A stretch of DNA of 64,000 bases from Theobroma cacao. Its lineage: Eukaryota; Streptophyta; Magnoliopsida; Malvales; Malvaceae. Location of the stretch: positions 33,248,129 through 33,312,128 of the forward strand of contig NC_030854.1 of the NCBI RefSeq assembly GCF_000208745.1. The letters are read 5' to 3'. A program made the position numbers and the translations under genes. The notes beneath the pieces are model-generated. The model saw only the letters and a program-made list of their open reading frames with translations. It had not been told where the DNA came from and made no database searches. Shown piece by piece: positions 46,904 to 58,920 of this stretch (within the stretch, counting starts at the first letter, position 1; each line of letters begins with the position of its first letter).

Positions 46904-49096
46904 ATGGCAACTCCATTCACTTCCCTGACCTTTACTGTCCGAAGATGCGAACCCGAGCTAGTTGCTCCGGCCAAGCCCACACCACATGAATGCAAACTAT
47001 TATCCGACATCGATGATCAAGAGAGTCTCCGCTTTCAAATTCCCGTTATCCAATTTTATCGGCACAACCCTTCCATGCAAGGGAAGGACCCTGCTAAGAT
47101 TATTAGGGAGGCACTTGCGAAAGCCCTTGTGTTCTATTATCCATTTGCTGGTAGGCTAAGGGAGGGGCCTAACCGTAAGCTTATGGTGGATTGCACTGGT
47201 GAAGGTGTGTTGTTTATTGAGGCCGATGCTGATGTTACACTTGAACAATTCGGAGATGAACTTCACCCACCATTTCCTTGCTTTGATGAGCTCCTTTATG
47301 ATGTTCCAGGCTCTGAAGGGATGCTAAATTGCCCATTGTTGTTGATTCAGGTACCCTTTTTTACTTCCAAGCTCTAATAAACTCAGCACCATTCTTCTTT
47401 TTTTCTTTGTCCAAGTTCAGTTAAAACAATATGAGATAAGTTATTAATTGTCTTCCCGCCGATACATACTTGGAATGAAAACCAAGATCTGCATTAAAGA
47501 AAGAAAATCAACCGCAGTTGGCGACTATGCACCATGAAAATATGCATTTTAGGTACACTGGTCAGGAAGTTTCCTCTTACAAAATGGTAATAGTAGTACC
47601 TTACCTTAGCTTAAAATTTCTTTTTTAATCATTAAATATCCTTTATATATAGGAATTTGTTTTTAAAATACAAAGGAAATTAAGAATACTTAACATTTAG
47701 TGCTACCTATATTTCATTTTCAATGCAGGCAATGCCCAAGAAAATCATGGCCATTCCAATTAAAGCCCCTAAACCATATTGTTTAGTCTCGATATTGTAT
47801 AAGACCTCAAAATTGGAATTCAAATTCTTACTCTTCAAATTGGAGTCCTCAAAATTTCTATAACTAATTTGGCATGAGTGTCTGGTTCACACTTATCTGT
47901 GATTCTTATGGCAATCTCAATAATTTTTAAATTAAGTTGACTTTTTCTTAATTATAAATTTAAACGGTTTCTACATTTTGAAATAGTGAAAATTTGTGTG
48001 ATAGAATATTAATAACGATTGATGAAATAAAATGAATGAAATAATTTGAAATATTTTTAATATATGATGAATTTTAAAATTAAGTTTTAAAATTACGATA
48101 TTTCTACAATTTACTCAAATATTTTAATTTTTTTAAATAAAAAAAATCAATATTAAATTATTGGTTGATTATGTTAATTAATAGATAACACGGATGAAAT
48201 GCGGTGGTTTCATCTTTGCCGTCCGCCTCAACCACGTCATGAGTGATGGCGCTGGCCTAAAACAGCTCGTGTCCGCCGTGGGCGAGATGGCACGTGGCAT
48301 GGTTACCTCCTCAATCCCACCAGTGTGGGAAAGGCACCTCTTAGATGCTGGAGACCCACCACGAGTCATGTTCACACACCACGAGTACGACGAGGTGGAA
48401 GGCATCATCACCCCACCGGACAACATGGTTCAACGTGCTTTTTTCTTTGGCCCCAACGAAATCTCATCCCTTCGTCGGCTCCTCCCCCGCCACCTTCGCC
48501 AATGCTCCAAGTTCGAACTCTTGACAGCTTGCTTATGGCGCTGTCGAACCGTTGCTATAAATCCCGACCCTGACGACGAGGTTCGCATGATGTGCATTGC
48601 TAACACACGTTCCAAATTCAATCCTCCACTGCCATCGGGATATTATGGGAATGCCTTCGTGTTCCCAGCAGCAAAAACAACAGCTAGAAAACTTTTCCGG
48701 AATCCATTAGGGTATGCAGTGGAGCTAGTGAAGCAAGCCAAGGCAAGCGTAACGGAGGAATATGTGAAATCAGTGTCAAGTTTGATGGTGATTAGGGACA
48801 AACAACTCCACTTCCCAGTGGTTCGGTCCTTCCTGATATCAGATGTAACAAGTTTCGGATTCGGAGATGTCGATTATGGGTGGGGTAAGGCAGTGTTTGG
48901 AGGCCCAGCAAAAGCTCTTGGGCCAATAAGCTTTTTGATACAAAGCAAGGATAAAAATGGAGAAGTTGGAACTTTGGTGTCAATTTGTTTGCCAGCTCCG
49001 GCCATGGAAAGCTTTGCCAAGGAATTGGACAACATTTTGAAGGGGCAGCCAGTTGAGGATGTGGGTAAACCAATTAAGATTTCATCTGCTATGTAA
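46904..49096 (+). CDS. BAHD alcohol acyltransferase copy 5 (exons 46904-47350, 48185-49096)
   Basis: Predicted 452 aa. Family role is transfer of an acyl group from CoA to an alcohol; substrates cannot be assigned. Exon 1 ends CAG|GTACCC. Exon 2 opens after AATAG with ATAACACGG, so the usual Val is Ile, phase 0 kept. HVMSD is at residues 166-170, with His and Asp in place. The structural motif is DYGWG (379-383) instead of DFGWG, a conservative change. [15 protein letters not shown] is intact. The loop after MVIRDK differs from the RGRPH of the others, and the ACLWRC region is normal. It ends ...KISSAM. The intron is 834 bp. A G-box block and TATA box lie upstream. I see no lesion. Confidence 0.94.
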
Positions 49097-50500
49097 AACA
49101 AATAATGGGTAGATATTAGACCTGAAGATAGAATGTTTTCTGGCGTTAAATTTCAATGCAAGATATTATTACATTTCTAAATAATCATATTTATTTAATT
49201 TTAATTTTAAAATACATGACTTTAATAGACAAGTTAGACCTAAACACAGGTTTTAAAGATGTCAAGCCGGTCCCATATATAGACATCTTTAGCTCCGATA
49301 AATGTTACATTATTTTCCTAATAGACCAAACATAAATAAGACAATATTCATTTGCCTCTATGTGAGTATGCTGATGACGCCAATGTAGCTATGTCCATTT
49401 TTTTATGCAATGATGCTGGTGCTGTTTTGGACACGTGGTTTGATAATATAAAAGGCCACAAACGGATGTATTAAACAGGGGCAGGAGATTTGTACTCCAA
49501 ATTAACAAGTATTCTGATAACCTGCCTCTTCTTGTTGCCTCATCTTTGTGCCGGAGGTTTTGCCACGTAGCCAAAACAAATAAACACAGAAAAATAAACT
49601 AGCTTCATTTTATTTTATTTTTCTTACTTCCCTATATATCTAATAAAAAAGAAAAATGTTTGTATCAAGTACAAAAAAAATAGACCGTTGAAACGGTTAA
49701 TGACAATAATAATAATAAATCAACAATTTGATAATTTTAAAAATTAAAAATTACATGGTATTTTGGTAACCTTTTTCTTTGAATTTCAATACCCATATGT
49801 TTTTTTTAAGGTAGTGAATATCATTATTATCAGAAAATTAACAGCAACCTCAGGGAGACAAAGAAAGCCTACCCCAGCACTCAAAATTTCTGCGGGTGAA
49901 CAAAAAAACCTCCCTTTTGAAGAATAACCCATCGTAATTACAAATATCCATAAAAGGACTCCACATACTCCTTGTTGAAGAATGATACTTAGCCTGTTAA
50001 ATCAGAAGTAGCAGAGTCTTGAAGGGAAGCAACGATTGTTTAAAGAAGAAAGGAAGCTGGAAAGAAGTGCAAAATTGAGCGTTTCTGTCTTTACCAATTT
50101 ATTGTCGTTTTGGTCTTTTATTTTTATCTGTATTCTGAAAACGTCAACCAGTGGTGTCGTTTCATGTGTCGCAGGCTTAAACGCCTACTTGTTATGTCGT
50201 TTTAGTTTTGTAAGGCTTAACAGCCAATTATTTATTTTTCCTGTTATTTTAGCTGTTGTATTGCATAGAAAACTTTGTTTGTTTTCTATTAGTTTTCTAT
50301 GCCTAGTTAGTTGGTCCTTTATTTTTCATTTTAAAATGGTTGTATAAAAGCTGAATATGAAATGAAAATTATTGAGCCTACTTATGACTCGATTCTTACC
50401 TTGAATCTTCTTCAAATTGTTGATTGATCTTAGCTTCAATGGCAACACTAGGCTTCAATACTTCAGCACCTCCAATTTTCTCAAATACTAATTATTAGTT
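49097..50500. other. Spacer downstream of copy 5
   Basis: No gene recognised. 49428-49455 holds a CACGTG and a TATAAAAGG within 30 bp but no coding region follows. 50090-50440 looks like an LTR 3' part (TATAAAAGCTGAATATG), possibly belonging to the Gypsy remnant to the right; unproven. Confidence 0.4.
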
Positions 50501-51697
50501 AGTGAAGATGAAAACCTATTTGAAGGCTTTCTATCTCTAAGATGTAGTTAAAGTACGTGGAGATCCTTCTGTGCAAAGGTATGTCAATCCTACATTGGCT
50601 TAAATCAAACAACACAAAGAGGAAATTGCAAAACGCTACAAGGCACTTTCATGCCTACATTTTGTTGTTTTGAAAGAAAAATTTTATTAACCCAAGTTGG
50701 AATGAGATATCATCCAACATATTCAAAGATGTCATACTTGCTAAATTGCCAAACTTGAAAATTTAAACACTAATACATATAAACCGTTACCCATTCTTGA
50801 GACACCTTGGGTAGATATGAGTATGGATTATATTTTGGATTTACCAAGAACCCAAAGGTAAATGGACTCTGCAATGGTGGTCGTCGACAGATTTTTCAAA
50901 ATGACTCATTTTGTGTGATGCCAAAAAATAGATGATACTTCTCAAGTAGCTGATTTGTACATTAAGGAAATTGTGTGCCGCCATGGAATTCCAAAATCAT
51001 CACTTTAGATCGAGATGTGAAGTTCATGAGTCATTTCTTATGAATTCTTTGGAGCAAAATAAGGATTTACTTGCAATTTAGTTCACAAGCCACCCTCAAA
51101 TGAATAGTCAAACAGAAGTGATCAACAAAGTTTAAGAAACTTATTGAGAAGCTTTGTGGGTAAACATATTTGTCAATGAGATCTTATATTAGTACAAGCG
51201 AAATTCTCATATAATAATTTTGTGAGCCAAGTCACTAGAAGATTTGCATTCAAAATAGTGTATGGAAAATGTCCTCTTAGTCTTTTAGACCTTCCTATGT
51301 TACCAACTATTTGTGATTTAATGCAGATGTTGAAGAACATGCTGAGCAGATCAAGAAGCTTCATTAAGAAGTCCAAGAGAAGATTATTCGTCAAACTGCC
51401 AACTACAAAAAGCAAACCATCAAGCACAAAAAGCCAACTAGTTTTAAAGAATGAGACATAGTGTGGATTCACTTAAGGAAAAAGTGTTTTCTTAAGTCTT
51501 GTACAAAATTATCTCTTCGAGTTGATGGACCATTCCTAGTCTTGGAATGTATTAATGAAAATGCTTACAAGATCGCGCTTCTTTGAGATTATGAAGTTTT
51601 TTCAACCTTCGACGTAACTGATCTGTCTTCTTACTATGGAGAAGACGAAGAAGACATGGATCTTGAAAGCAATTTTTCTCCAATTTAGGGAGAATGA
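50501..51697 (+). mobile_element. Gypsy integrase and 3' pol remnant
   Basis: The plus strand gives PILETPWVDMSMDYILDLPR, then MVVVDRFFKMTHFV, HGIPKS, LDRDVKFMSHF, HPQMNSQTEVIN and, at the end, ENAYKIALL and EVFSTFDVTDLSSYYGEDEE. This is the integrase to pol C-terminus of Ty3/Gypsy. Many stops. A purine tract (GGGAGAATGA) at 51688-51697 precedes an LTR. Confidence 0.82.
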
Positions 51698-52139
51698 TAC
51701 ATGAGTAAGTTATTAGGTTACTTGCAGATTAAGTTAGGGAAGATTATTTCTAGAATTATCTTTCCTTATCTTTAACTGTACTTTTACTTGAAGAAAGTTT
51801 AGATTAGGTTACTTCTTTATTTATTTTACTTAAGAATTATAATAATTTCATATGGAAAAGTAAGAAGGCTCTCTTCCTTAGAAATAGTTATGCAAAGCTC
51901 TATTGGGTTAATTGTTAGACATTCAAATTGAGAATAAATAAAGAATATTTTCTTAAATAAGAAGTACTTATTTTCTCTAGACTCTTTTTTAATAGTGTAA
52001 GAATTTCTACTATTTTTGGTTTAGCTAATTAAATGAAATTTTGGCCATTGTTCACCTTAGTAGAATTTCTAATCTCATCAAGATTGGTGTTCAACTTAGT
52101 AGAGTTTTTAACCTCACCAAAATTGATGTGTTCACAACG
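51698..52139 (+). repeat. Probable 3' LTR of the Gypsy remnant
   Basis: Starts TACATGAGTAAG right after the purine tract. AT-rich, non-coding, with an AATAAATAAAG stretch. The end, near TGTTCACA at 52129-52136, is uncertain. No matching 5' LTR was confirmed. Confidence 0.5.
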
Positions 52140-52165
52140 ACCCAACGTCAATGTTGGTGGCGTCA

Positions 52166-52228
52166 ATGTTGAAGGAGCTGTCAGTTGAGGGAAAGCGTAA
52201 ATCAGTTCCTATATCATCTGCTATGTAA
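52166..52228 (+). pseudogene. Relic of a BAHD gene, last 20 codons
   Basis: Reads MLKELSVEGKRKSVPISSAM and a stop. It aligns with the tails of copy 5 ([20 protein letters not shown] then M) and copy 6 ([20 protein letters not shown]). Everything upstream has been lost and replaced by Gypsy LTR sequence. Its 3' untranslated sequence continues and resembles that of copy 6 (TTTCAATGCAAAAAT). It marks a former gene between copies 5 and 6. Confidence 0.75.
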
Positions 52229-52264
52229 AAGATTATAGTAATGATTTGCTATGACTGAATATAA

Positions 52265-52570
52265 AGAGTGCATGTGGAAGGGTATTGTAATTTACAGTTC
52301 GCATAAAAGTAATGTTTTTTTAAATATCAATGCAAAAATCTTTTATTTTTTCCATTATCTTTTTGCTATGTTTTGTTATGATTTTAGTTTAGATTAGAAG
52401 TTAAAACTTATATCAAGAGTGTGTGTGTGGAAGGGTATTGTAATTTACAGTTTGCATAAAAGTAATGTTTTGTTAAATATCAATGCAAAAGTCTTTTATC
52501 TTATCATTATCTTTTTGCTATATTTTGTTATGATTTTAGTTTAGAATAAAAGTTAAAACTTAATTCTCAA
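52265..52570 (+). repeat. 153-bp duplicated BAHD-type 3' UTR
   Basis: GGAAGGGTATTGTAATTTAC recurs at 52276 and 52429, followed by matching GCATAAAAGTAATGTTTT and ATCAATGCAAAA blocks. A third, partial copy starts near 52725. It lies downstream of the BAHD relic. Confidence 0.8.
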
Positions 52571-53154
52571 TTAATTACAACATTCATCGTGGTTTGACTA
52601 TATATGAGCTGTTATATTATAATTGCACAAGAGTTAAAAAATTATTAATAAGGTCAAGGTTGTTTTGGACCTTTCGAAGACGTCTTTCTATTGAAAAAAA
52701 AAAAAAACTCAATCCACAAGAATTAAATATCAATGCAAAAGTCTAAATCTTCTACATTATGTTGCCCCTACGTTTTGTTCTGATTTTAGTTCACATTTAA
52801 ACCTGTTTCTCAAATAATTACCACATTCATCATAGGGCTACATCCTACCTATGACGGTGTTATTTAATGATTTCACAAGAACTTCAAAAAAAAAAAAAAA
52901 GAATTATATATGAATAAGATAAGGTTAATTTTTTTTGTCTGTTTTTTTAGTCATATGAAAATTTATTAGGCTTAAGCTACGTAATAGAAAAATAAATTTT
53001 TTCTCATCTCATTAATGTCACTTTTCTTTTGAAGTAATGGAAAGTTTGTAAATGAACACTGAGATTTTTTATTTGTGGAGTTGTTATGTAAATTTTTTCT
53101 CATCTCATTAATGTCACTTTTCTTTTAAAGTAATGGATGTTTGTAGACGACCAA

Positions 53155-53412
53155 ACTTGCTGAAAATTGATAATGATGTCTTCTGGAAACAAAAAAAACG
53201 TGTCATCAATTTCGGCACGGCAACTATTCAAGGTGACACTTCATTTCCGTTATCCTCTCCCATCTCTTTCCTCAGTACGATGTGACTCTCAAGACAATCT
53301 TAACCACTATTGTCCCACGCCGGATGAAAATCCTCTGCCTTATATTGTGGCCCTTTCCCTGCCTCGTTCATATTTGTTTTCCTCGTGTCTCTTAGATTAG
53401 GTCTTTTTTTTT
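53155..53412 (+). repeat. Duplicated, decayed copy of the copy 6 promoter block
   Basis: Aligns with 53848-54082: shared ACGTGTCATCAATTT, GCACGGCA.CTATTCAA, CATCTCTTTCCT.AGTACGATGT and GTTCATATTTGTTT. The G-box position reads CTCGTG rather than CACGTG. No gene follows it within 700 bp, so it may be the orphan promoter of a lost copy. Confidence 0.8.
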
Positions 53413-53847
53413 AACTTTGTTTAACCATAGAAAAGACATTAGTTGTCGACAGCTTTCCTTCTCACTGGATTTTTTGAGTTTATAAATTCGGTAGTGATAG
53501 AATGATTTCGAGGTTGTAAAAGTTGGATAACTTGTGTTCGATTCAGTTGGGGAGAGAGAGAAAGAAACGAAATTGCAGGGTTTTCATGTTGTAATTATTT
53601 CTATGAACTAGGGACATTTTTATCTAATAACATTTTTACCGTATTTCATTTCAGTCATGAAATGGCTAATAACAAGGGGAAAAGGGAATGGCTAAGCCTT
53701 TTTATTTTGGGAATAGCCATTCAGTGAAAAACAACCCAACAAATTAATGCAGCACTATTTTGAAAGAATAAGGCGAGAATAAAGAAAATAAAAAACACTA
53801 GTGGTTAGTCAAGAAATTCACACTGCGCACTTCGTTTCCTATTTCTA
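53413..53847. other. Spacer, nothing recognised
   Basis: Short spacer between the two promoter-block copies. No coding or structural signal. Confidence 0.5.
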
Positions 53848-54225
53848 TTGAAAATCTATAATGACATCTTTTGAACAAAAACAAAACGTGTCATCAATTT
53901 TTGCACGGCAGCTATTCAAAGTGACCCTTCTTTTCCATTTTCCTCTCTCATCTCTTTCCTTAGTACGATGTAACTCTCAAGACAATCTTATCCGGCCTGG
54001 ACGGAAATCCTCTACCCCTACATTGTGCCACTTTCCCTGCTCCGTTCATATTTGTTTGCCACGTGTCTTTTAGATTAAGTCTTTTTATAACTAACCATAT
54101 AAAAAACGTTTGGCTATCGGCAGCTTTACTTGCACTTGCAAAAACCAAAACGTTTTTCTTCATTTCTTTGACTCGTAATTCTTCCACAAGAAACAATTCC
54201 CACGACTCGTTCCTTTGCTATAAAC
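53848..54225 (+). promoter_or_regulatory. Promoter region of BAHD copy 6
   Basis: Contains CACGTG (G-box) at 54060-54065 and a TATA box TATAAAC at 54219-54225, 66 bp before the ATG. The part 53997-54080 is the reverse complement of 46684-46768. Confidence 0.68.
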
Positions 54226-54284
54226 ATCACTTGCACTTGTAAAAATTTTAAGCACCCAACACTTTGTTCCACAACGTCCATGCC

Positions 54285-56579
54285 ATGGCACCATTGTCCA
54301 CTTCCTTGGTCTTTACTGTCCGCAGATGTGAACCGGAACTCGTTGGTCCGGCCAAGCCCACCCCTAATGAGTGCAAACGGTTATCCGATATTGATGACCA
54401 AGAGAGTTTCCGATTCCAAGTTCCGGTGATCCAATTTTATAGGTACAATCCTTGCATGCAAGGGAAGGATCCTGCTATGATTGTAAGGGAGGCACTTGCT
54501 CAAGCTCTAGTATTTTATTATCCATTGGCTGGTAGGCTCAGGGAAGGGCCTAACCGCAAGCTTATGGTGGATTGCAATGGGGAGGGTGCCTTGTTTGTCG
54601 AGGCTGATGCTGATGTTACACTTGAGCAATTTGGCGATGCCCTTCAACCACCATTCCCTTGCTTACATGAGCTCCTTTATGATACCCCAAGCTCCGAAGG
54701 GATGCTAAATTCTCCGTTGTTATTCATTCAGGTACATGTTTTTAACTCCAAGTTCTTATCAGCAATGGGGTCAATATTAACTTTTAAATACAAAAAAATA
54801 AAAAAAGTTAAGCACGGATTGTAATTTCTTGCAATTCAAGGTGAATTATTTTATCTATTTTTTATAAACAAAAGGAATTATAATAGTAAAAAAGATAAGT
54901 ATAAAAAGTAGATGAAAGTATACCAAAATAATAAAAAAAAACTTAAGAGATACATAAATATAGTTAAAAATCGATATAAAATCTCAGATATTCTTTATAC
55001 CCTCCTCGATTAAGTCATCAATCAATTTATTTGTAGTTTGAGGTATTTACTCAAGATTAAGACCACGAAATTTGGGGCCGATCGGAACTCTATTTCACTG
55101 CTTTGTGCTGATTCTCTATTGATTCATGACTTTTCTGTCCTTCGACTTTTTCTTGATTGCTGGTTGCCATTGATTCTTTCTCTTTTGGCGCTTGCTGCTT
55201 ATTTGATGGCTGTTATTGCTTTTATGTTCTTTCTGGTTGGATTGTGCCTGCTCTGCCACCAGGTCTCTCGTGTACTGCTCCCCTCGGCTTTACTACCACG
55301 ACTCTGTTTTTGCTGCAGCATCTTGTTGCTTTCCCACTCACAGCTCCTTATGTTTCATTGTTCTGCTTTTATTTTCCAGTCACATATTTGCTTTTCTTCT
55401 GATTTTATATATCTTTCTCATGGCTGAACAAAAAAAAAGACCACGAAATTTCAATATAGAGAAAACAATTAAATTTTTATCAGCTTAATGCAATATATAA
55501 AGTTAAAATTTGAAAAACCGTGATGGATAGTTTACTATATTATATTTAATGTTTTTACTTTTGTTTGATGAATGTGCATAGATATCGTAAAGTAACCTTT
55601 CGGTTTATCACTTTGTTTTTGATTTTGCCTTCTCCTGCAAATTAATCAATAGGTAACACGACTGAGATGTGGTGGTTTCATCTTCGCCATCAGCCTTAAC
55701 CACGTAATGAGCGATGCTAGTGGCATGATACAATTCATGTTCGCCATGGCCGAGATAGCGCATGGAGCTGCCCCTTTAATCCCACCCGTATGGGAGAGGC
55801 ACCTTTTAGATGCTCGAGATCCACCACGAGCCGCATTCACGCACCACGAGTATGACCAAGTTGAGGCAGCCTCCATCACACCATCGGAAAACACGGTTCA
55901 TCGTTCCTTTTTCTTTGGTCCCAACGAAGTTTCAACTCTTCGAAGGCTCCTACCGGAACACCTTTGTAAGTGCTCGAGATTCGAACTCTTAGCAGCTTGC
56001 TTATGGCGTTGTCGAACCATTGCTATAAAACCTGATCCTGAAGAAGAGGTGCGCATGCTATCTATGGTTAATGTACGTCGCAAGTTCAATCCTCCATTAC
56101 CGTCTGGATATTCTGGTAATGCCGTCGCCTTTCCAGCCGCAATAACAACAGCTAGAAAACTTTGCCAGAACCCGTTAGGGTATGCTGTAAAACTGGTTAA
56201 ACAAGCCAAGGAGAGCGTGACCGAAGAGTATGTGAAATCAGTGGCAGCTTTAATGGTGATTAAGGGTCGACCCCATTATCCAACGGTGAGGTCTTGTCTA
56301 ATATCGGATTTAACACGTGCTGGATTTGGAGAAGTTGATTTTGGGTGGGGTAAAGCAGTGTATGGAGGGCTTCCAAAAGCTGGGTTGGGTGCTACTTTAC
56401 ATGCGCCGTCAAGCTTCTTAATTGCAGTCAAGAATAAGAAAGGAGAAGCTGGAATCGCGATGCCAATTTGTTTGCCAGCCCCGGCAATGGAAAGATTTGC
56501 CAAGGAATTGGATAGCTTGTTGGAGGAGCAGCTAGTTGAGGTTGAGAGTAAATCAGTTTTTATTTCATCTGCTTTGTAA
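54285..56579 (+). CDS. BAHD alcohol acyltransferase copy 6 (exons 54285-54731, 55653-56579)
   Basis: Predicted 457 aa; CoA-dependent alcohol acyltransferase of the same subgroup, substrates unknown. The start chosen is ATGGCACCATTG (G at -3 and +4, strong). An out-of-frame ATG at 54280 has weak context and would read 49 codons into exon 1. Exon 1 ends CAG|GTACAT and exon 2 opens AG|GTAACACGACTG, phase 0. HVMSD is at residues 166-170 and DFGWG at 378-382. The usual [15 protein letters not shown] is [15 protein letters not shown] here, and LTACLW is LAACLW; these may bear on substrate choice. It ends ...VFISSAL. The 921-bp intron carries a recent retroposon. No lesion seen. Confidence 0.94.
55074..55436 (+). 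mobile_element. Retroposon insertion in intron of copy 6, 15-bp TSD
   Basis: A CT/GT-rich 363-bp block ending in A(8) is flanked by AAGACCACGAAATTT at 55059-55073 and 55437-55451. The perfect TSD and poly(A) show LINE-machinery insertion (SINE or 5'-truncated LINE tail). The three overlapping plus-strand frames in it are not genes. Confidence 0.88.
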
Positions 56580-58430
56580 AATTATAGAAATAATGGGTAA
56601 TTTAGAAAAGAGGAATAAACTGAACATGAAGGCATAGAATGTGTGATGTGGTGTTGTATTTCTCCACATCTTGTTAAATGAGGTTGGGAACTGTTGAAAA
56701 AGTATAGTCTTTGTTAAATTTCAATGCAAAAATATTTATTTTCTCCATTATCTTGAGACTGTTTTCTTTACTTTTAGTTTGAGTAATGTTTTTAGTTCCT
56801 TTTGTGAAAGAAAGTATTAAAAGAAATAAAGAAAAGGCATAGTAGGTAAAAAATTTGAGAATCGAGATGCAGCTATGGATTCTTTTGAATACAACATGAT
56901 AAGAGATACTAGAGTGGTCCCTCGCTTTGCGTGGGTGTATTTTTTATCAAAAATAATTTTAAATTACATAATTTCATAAAAAAATAATAATAGTAAAAGA
57001 GAGTATTTTTAAATTTGAAAAAAAAAATAATAATAATAAATTAAAGATAGTTATTTTAAAAATATTTTCCCATGTTTTATAAGGCAAATTTTTTATTTAA
57101 ATAATTTTTAATTTTTAAAAGCATTTGATTTTTTATACCTTAATATATGTTAATATTAATATAAACATATTTTGTTAATTACAATGATACTAATAGTGAA
57201 ATTATATTAAAATTAAGAAAATTTAATATATTGAAAGTTATTATTCATAAGCTACATAATTTATATGGGTAGCCAAATAAAAAAAAGCTACATAAATTAT
57301 ATAACAAAATTATTAAAGTAAAATGAATTTTTTTTGAAAGTCAAAATAAAATGAATATTAATTACGCATATTAAAATTTTCTTAATTTTAATGATAAAAT
57401 TTTGTAAATTATCTTCAATTTTAATTACTACTTTTTTATCTTATGCCTTCATAATTGTTTAGCATTAATCCATTGCAAATAATTTTGGGATCCCCCAATA
57501 ATTTTAGTAAGTTATTATTAACTTTATTCAATTAATTATTTTATTTTTATTACTTATCAAAAAAATAGTTTCATTTTTTTATTCTAATCTCTTTTTTAAA
57601 GTAATTTAATAAATTTAATTCATGCATAAAAAAAGAAATTACATAAATAAAATAAATTGGGTAAATCTAAAGCTAAACTGATTTGGACTTGAGTGAATCC
57701 GACTCAGTTCTTTTTTTTCTTTTTTTTTTAGAATTCATAAAATGACAATATTATTTCAACTCAAAAAAAATATCGATGAAGCAACGTTCTTTGTGCATAT
57801 GTTTCATTAATCTATTACACAATGGTACTTGAATTAAGACCCGCAAACAAAATATTACTGCACCCTTAGACCCTGCAGCATTTGCAAAGGCAATGGTCCA
57901 GATCTATTTGGATAATGTTGGTGATCTGATATATACCGCAATGCTTCATCTTTTCATCTAGGTTTAAACTTAAGTATAAGCAATTTCTTTCCTTGTTTTT
58001 ATATCTAATATAAAATATAATTATACTATTTTTATAACTAACTCTATCTAATTGTCAAAACGGAAGGAATGAAAAGAGAGAGAGAGAGGCTTCCTTCAAA
58101 ATTATAATAATAAATAAAAAAGTGAGTGGCATGATTAGAAATACATGGGACTCTTGAGTTCCATCTCTTCGAATCCCCATTGGTTAGAGGGCTCAATGTG
58201 AATTTTATCCTTTAATTGTAAGTCCATTTTCACCTTCCATGAACTCTCACTCATCAAATCCCCACTTCCTTATGATGACGTGGTCAAATCTAGAAGCAGC
58301 TTTGGATATTCTTTTTATATATGTTAAGAACATTTTAAAAAATAACTCTTATAGATAATATGTTTTTAAAAATTAACTATCTTTATAATTTTAACTATTT
58401 TTAATCAAATTGGATAAAATTACCCTTAAT
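56580..58430. other. 3' region of copy 6 and AT-rich spacer
   Basis: 56580-56770 is probable 3' UTR (TTTCAATGCAAAAATATTTA, like the relic). The rest is very AT-rich with no gene or transposon domain seen. Confidence 0.5.
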
Positions 58431-58436
58431 GAAATT

Positions 58437-58920
58437 ACATGTCATAATATTACATGCCATGTAACAAAACATATTACATGCCATGATTAGGTTGTTACAC
58501 CTTATGTACAAAAAATATGTGACATATTATGGTTAGGTTGTCACACGCCATGTACAAAAACATGTGACACTCCATGGTTAGGTTGTTCACGCTATGTACA
58601 AAAACTTATTACACACCATATACAAAAATATATAACACAACATGGTTAGGTTGTTACACGTCATGTACAAAAACATGTTATACGTGCATGTACAAAAACA
58701 TGTGACATACTATAGTTAGGTTGTTACACGTCATGTGCAAAAACATATGACACATTGTTACATGTCATGTGCAAAAACATGTGACACATTGTTACATGCC
58801 ATGTACAATAACATGTGTCACGTCATGGTTAGATTGTTACATGCCATATTGAAAAAAAAATATTATTGTTACACGTCATATTGAAAAAATATTGTTGTTA
58901 TACGTCATATTCAAAAACAT
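58437..58920. repeat. Degenerate tandem repeat array
   Basis: More than ten copies of a short phrase such as TTGTTACACGTCATGTACAAA followed by AACATGTGACAC, many preceded by CATGGTTAGG. Unit spacing varies (about 35-65 bp), so it is a higher-order, decayed minisatellite. Non-coding. Confidence 0.8.

Noticed and set aside
49428..49455. G-box followed by TATAAAAGG, looking like a promoter
   Set aside because: No coding region or BAHD remnant follows within reach, and it does not match the other promoter blocks.
55038..55488. Three overlapping hydrophobic frames in the copy 6 intron
   Set aside because: They lie wholly inside a retroposon with TSD and poly(A) tail.
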